Shown piece by piece: positions 6,169 through 6,932 of a DNA stretch of 6,932 nucleotides. The notes beneath the pieces were generated by a model that worked only from the letters and a program-made list of their open reading frames with translations, was not told the origin of the DNA and did not search any database. The number at the start of each line of letters is the position of its first letter. Position 1 is the stretch's first letter. Made by a program: the position numbers and the translations under genes. This DNA is from CAZKCK01 sp964552325 (GTDB taxonomy: Bacteria; Bacteroidota; Bacteroidia; Bacteroidales; TTA-H9): contig CAZKHA010000178.1 of NCBI GenBank assembly GCA_964552325.1, positions 1 through 6,932 of the forward strand. The letters run 5' to 3'.

Positions 6169-6227
6169 AGCCCTCCCCTATCAAGTGCATTAATGCTATT
6201 AGCCCAAAATCTGAACAAAGCTAAATT

Positions 6228-6932
6228 ATGAAAAAGCCAATCACCCCCTTCAGAATCACTCAGTTTCAACCCATGCGTGAAGCATTGAATCTGCAGGCAG
6301 CCATCAAAGAATCAAACCGCTGCCTCCTCTGTCATGATGCCCCGTGTAGCAAGGCTTGCCCGGCTGGCACCGACCCCGCAAAATTTATTCGACAGCTAAA
6401 ATTTTACAACTATAAAGGAGCCGCAAGAACCATCCGCAACAACAATGTGATGGGAAGTGTTTGCGCGCACATCTGCCCTGTTGAAAAACTCTGTGAAAAA
6501 GAATGTAGCATCTGCGCCCTTGAAGACCCGATAGATATAGCTGGTCTGCAACAATTTGCCTCAGAATATGGCAAACTGCATAAGCTGGAACCCTGTGAAA
6601 TCAGCCAGAGATCAAGTGGAAAAATAGCGGTTATTGGTGCAGGGCCTGCCGGGTTAAGTTGCGCGGCAACGCTTGCCAATCTTGATTATGATGTAACAGT
6701 GCTTGAGCGGGATGAACATGCAGGAGGTGTCCCACGCTGGAATATTCCGGACTACCGGCTTCCGATCGAAGCACTGGAATATGATATTCAGAACCTGTTG
6801 AGCCGCGGCGTAAGTATAAGGTACAATTCACCGGTTGACTCGCCAGATGCAATTCAGAAATTACAGGAACAAGGGTTTGAAGCCATTTTTATCAGTACCG
6901 GACTCACAGAAGCATTCAGCCTTGAAATTCTG
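6228..6932 (+). CDS. preT: NAD-dependent dihydropyrimidine dehydrogenase subunit PreT, N-terminal part (partial at right edge)
   Basis: 235 codons are visible and the frame is open at the right edge; E. coli PreT is about 412 aa. The N-terminus matches the remembered E. coli protein closely (IKESNRCLLCHDAPC, CPAGTDPAKFIR, VCAHICPVEKLC, PIDIAGLQQF). Cysteines 32, 35, 40, 44, 83, 89 and 93 plus Gln108 line up with the residues that bind two [4Fe-4S] clusters in mammalian dihydropyrimidine dehydrogenase, where one ligand is Gln156. VIGAGPAGL (135-143) is the FAD-binding Rossmann loop, followed by the acidic end LER and by HAGGVPRWNIPDYRLP (164-179), typical of the GltD/DPYD-type flavin domain. 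PreT passes electrons between NAD(H) and PreA, which reduces uracil and thymine in the cytoplasm. preA is normally adjacent and would be expected beyond the edge. The ATG at 6228 gives a length before the first Cys motif like that of E. coli. No strong Shine-Dalgarno sequence is present. Confidence 0.9.
   Translation, partial: MKKPITPFRITQFQPMREALNLQAAIKESNRCLLCHDAPCSKACPAGTDPAKFIRQLKFYNYKGAARTIRNNNVMGSVCAHICPVEKLCEKECSICALEDPIDIAGLQQFASEYGKLHKLEPCEISQRSSGKIAVIGAGPAGLSCAATLANLDYDVTVLERDEHAGGVPRWNIPDYRLPIEALEYDIQNLLSRGVSIRYNSPVDSPDAIQKLQEQGFEAIFISTGLTEAFSLEIL

Noticed and set aside
6410..6852. Two minus-strand open frames
   Set aside because: Both are antisense to preT, whose frame is fixed by conserved cysteine and FAD motifs.
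1..6932. CRISPR arrays, tRNA or rRNA genes, insertion sequences, phage or defence genes
   Set aside because: I looked for regularly spaced repeats, tRNA-like cloverleaf segments and transposase, integrase or nuclease motifs and saw none that held up by eye.

Overview
The window looks like a scaffold from a Bacteroidota (Cytophagia/Sphingobacteriia-type) genome. Several signs agree: AT-rich intergenic DNA, starts with little or no Shine-Dalgarno sequence, promoter boxes of the TAnnTTTG type, a membrane-anchored TPR/AraC hybrid regulator, and a secreted protein whose N-terminus resembles Bacteroidota SUMF1 (formylglycine-generating-enzyme-like) proteins. It includes one 100-N scaffolding gap (3402-3501), so the two halves may not be truly adjacent.

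Region by region. 1-1009, minus strand: a compact three-gene run. It comprises a small unrecognised ORF, a 145-aa secreted orphan that overlaps it by 4 bp (ATGA), and the 5' part of a SUMF1-like secreted protein that runs off the left edge. 1010-1404: AT-rich spacer with a possible -7 box and two hairpins; the hairpin at 1274-1293 has a short T run and may terminate the next gene. 1405-3168, minus: a 587-aa TPR - transmembrane - AraC/HTH_18 regulator. 3169-4030: no gene; it holds the assembly gap, directly followed by a ~150-bp imperfect palindrome that looks like an interspersed REP/MITE-type repeat and probably explains the gap. 4031-4795, minus: GNAT acetyltransferase fused to a YoaP-like thioredoxin-fold domain, with a good Bacteroidota-type promoter and two neighbouring palindromes upstream. 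4958-5895: about 940 bp without an intact gene. On the minus strand, 5038-5553 is a likely 'ghost' gene, with protein-like sequence in one frame interrupted by stops of all three kinds. 5896-6168, plus: a secreted C39-like cysteine peptidase remnant that keeps the catalytic-Cys motif but ends soon after it. 6228 to the right edge, plus: the N-terminal 235 codons of PreT, the flavin/Fe-S subunit of NAD-dependent dihydropyrimidine dehydrogenase; preA would be expected beyond the edge.

The genes do not form one pathway. This looks like ordinary chromosome with decaying, repeat-bearing intergenic stretches. I found no convincing new multi-gene system. The best leads are the ghost gene, the palindromic repeat at the gap, the truncated peptidase, and the operator-like palindromes upstream of the GNAT gene.
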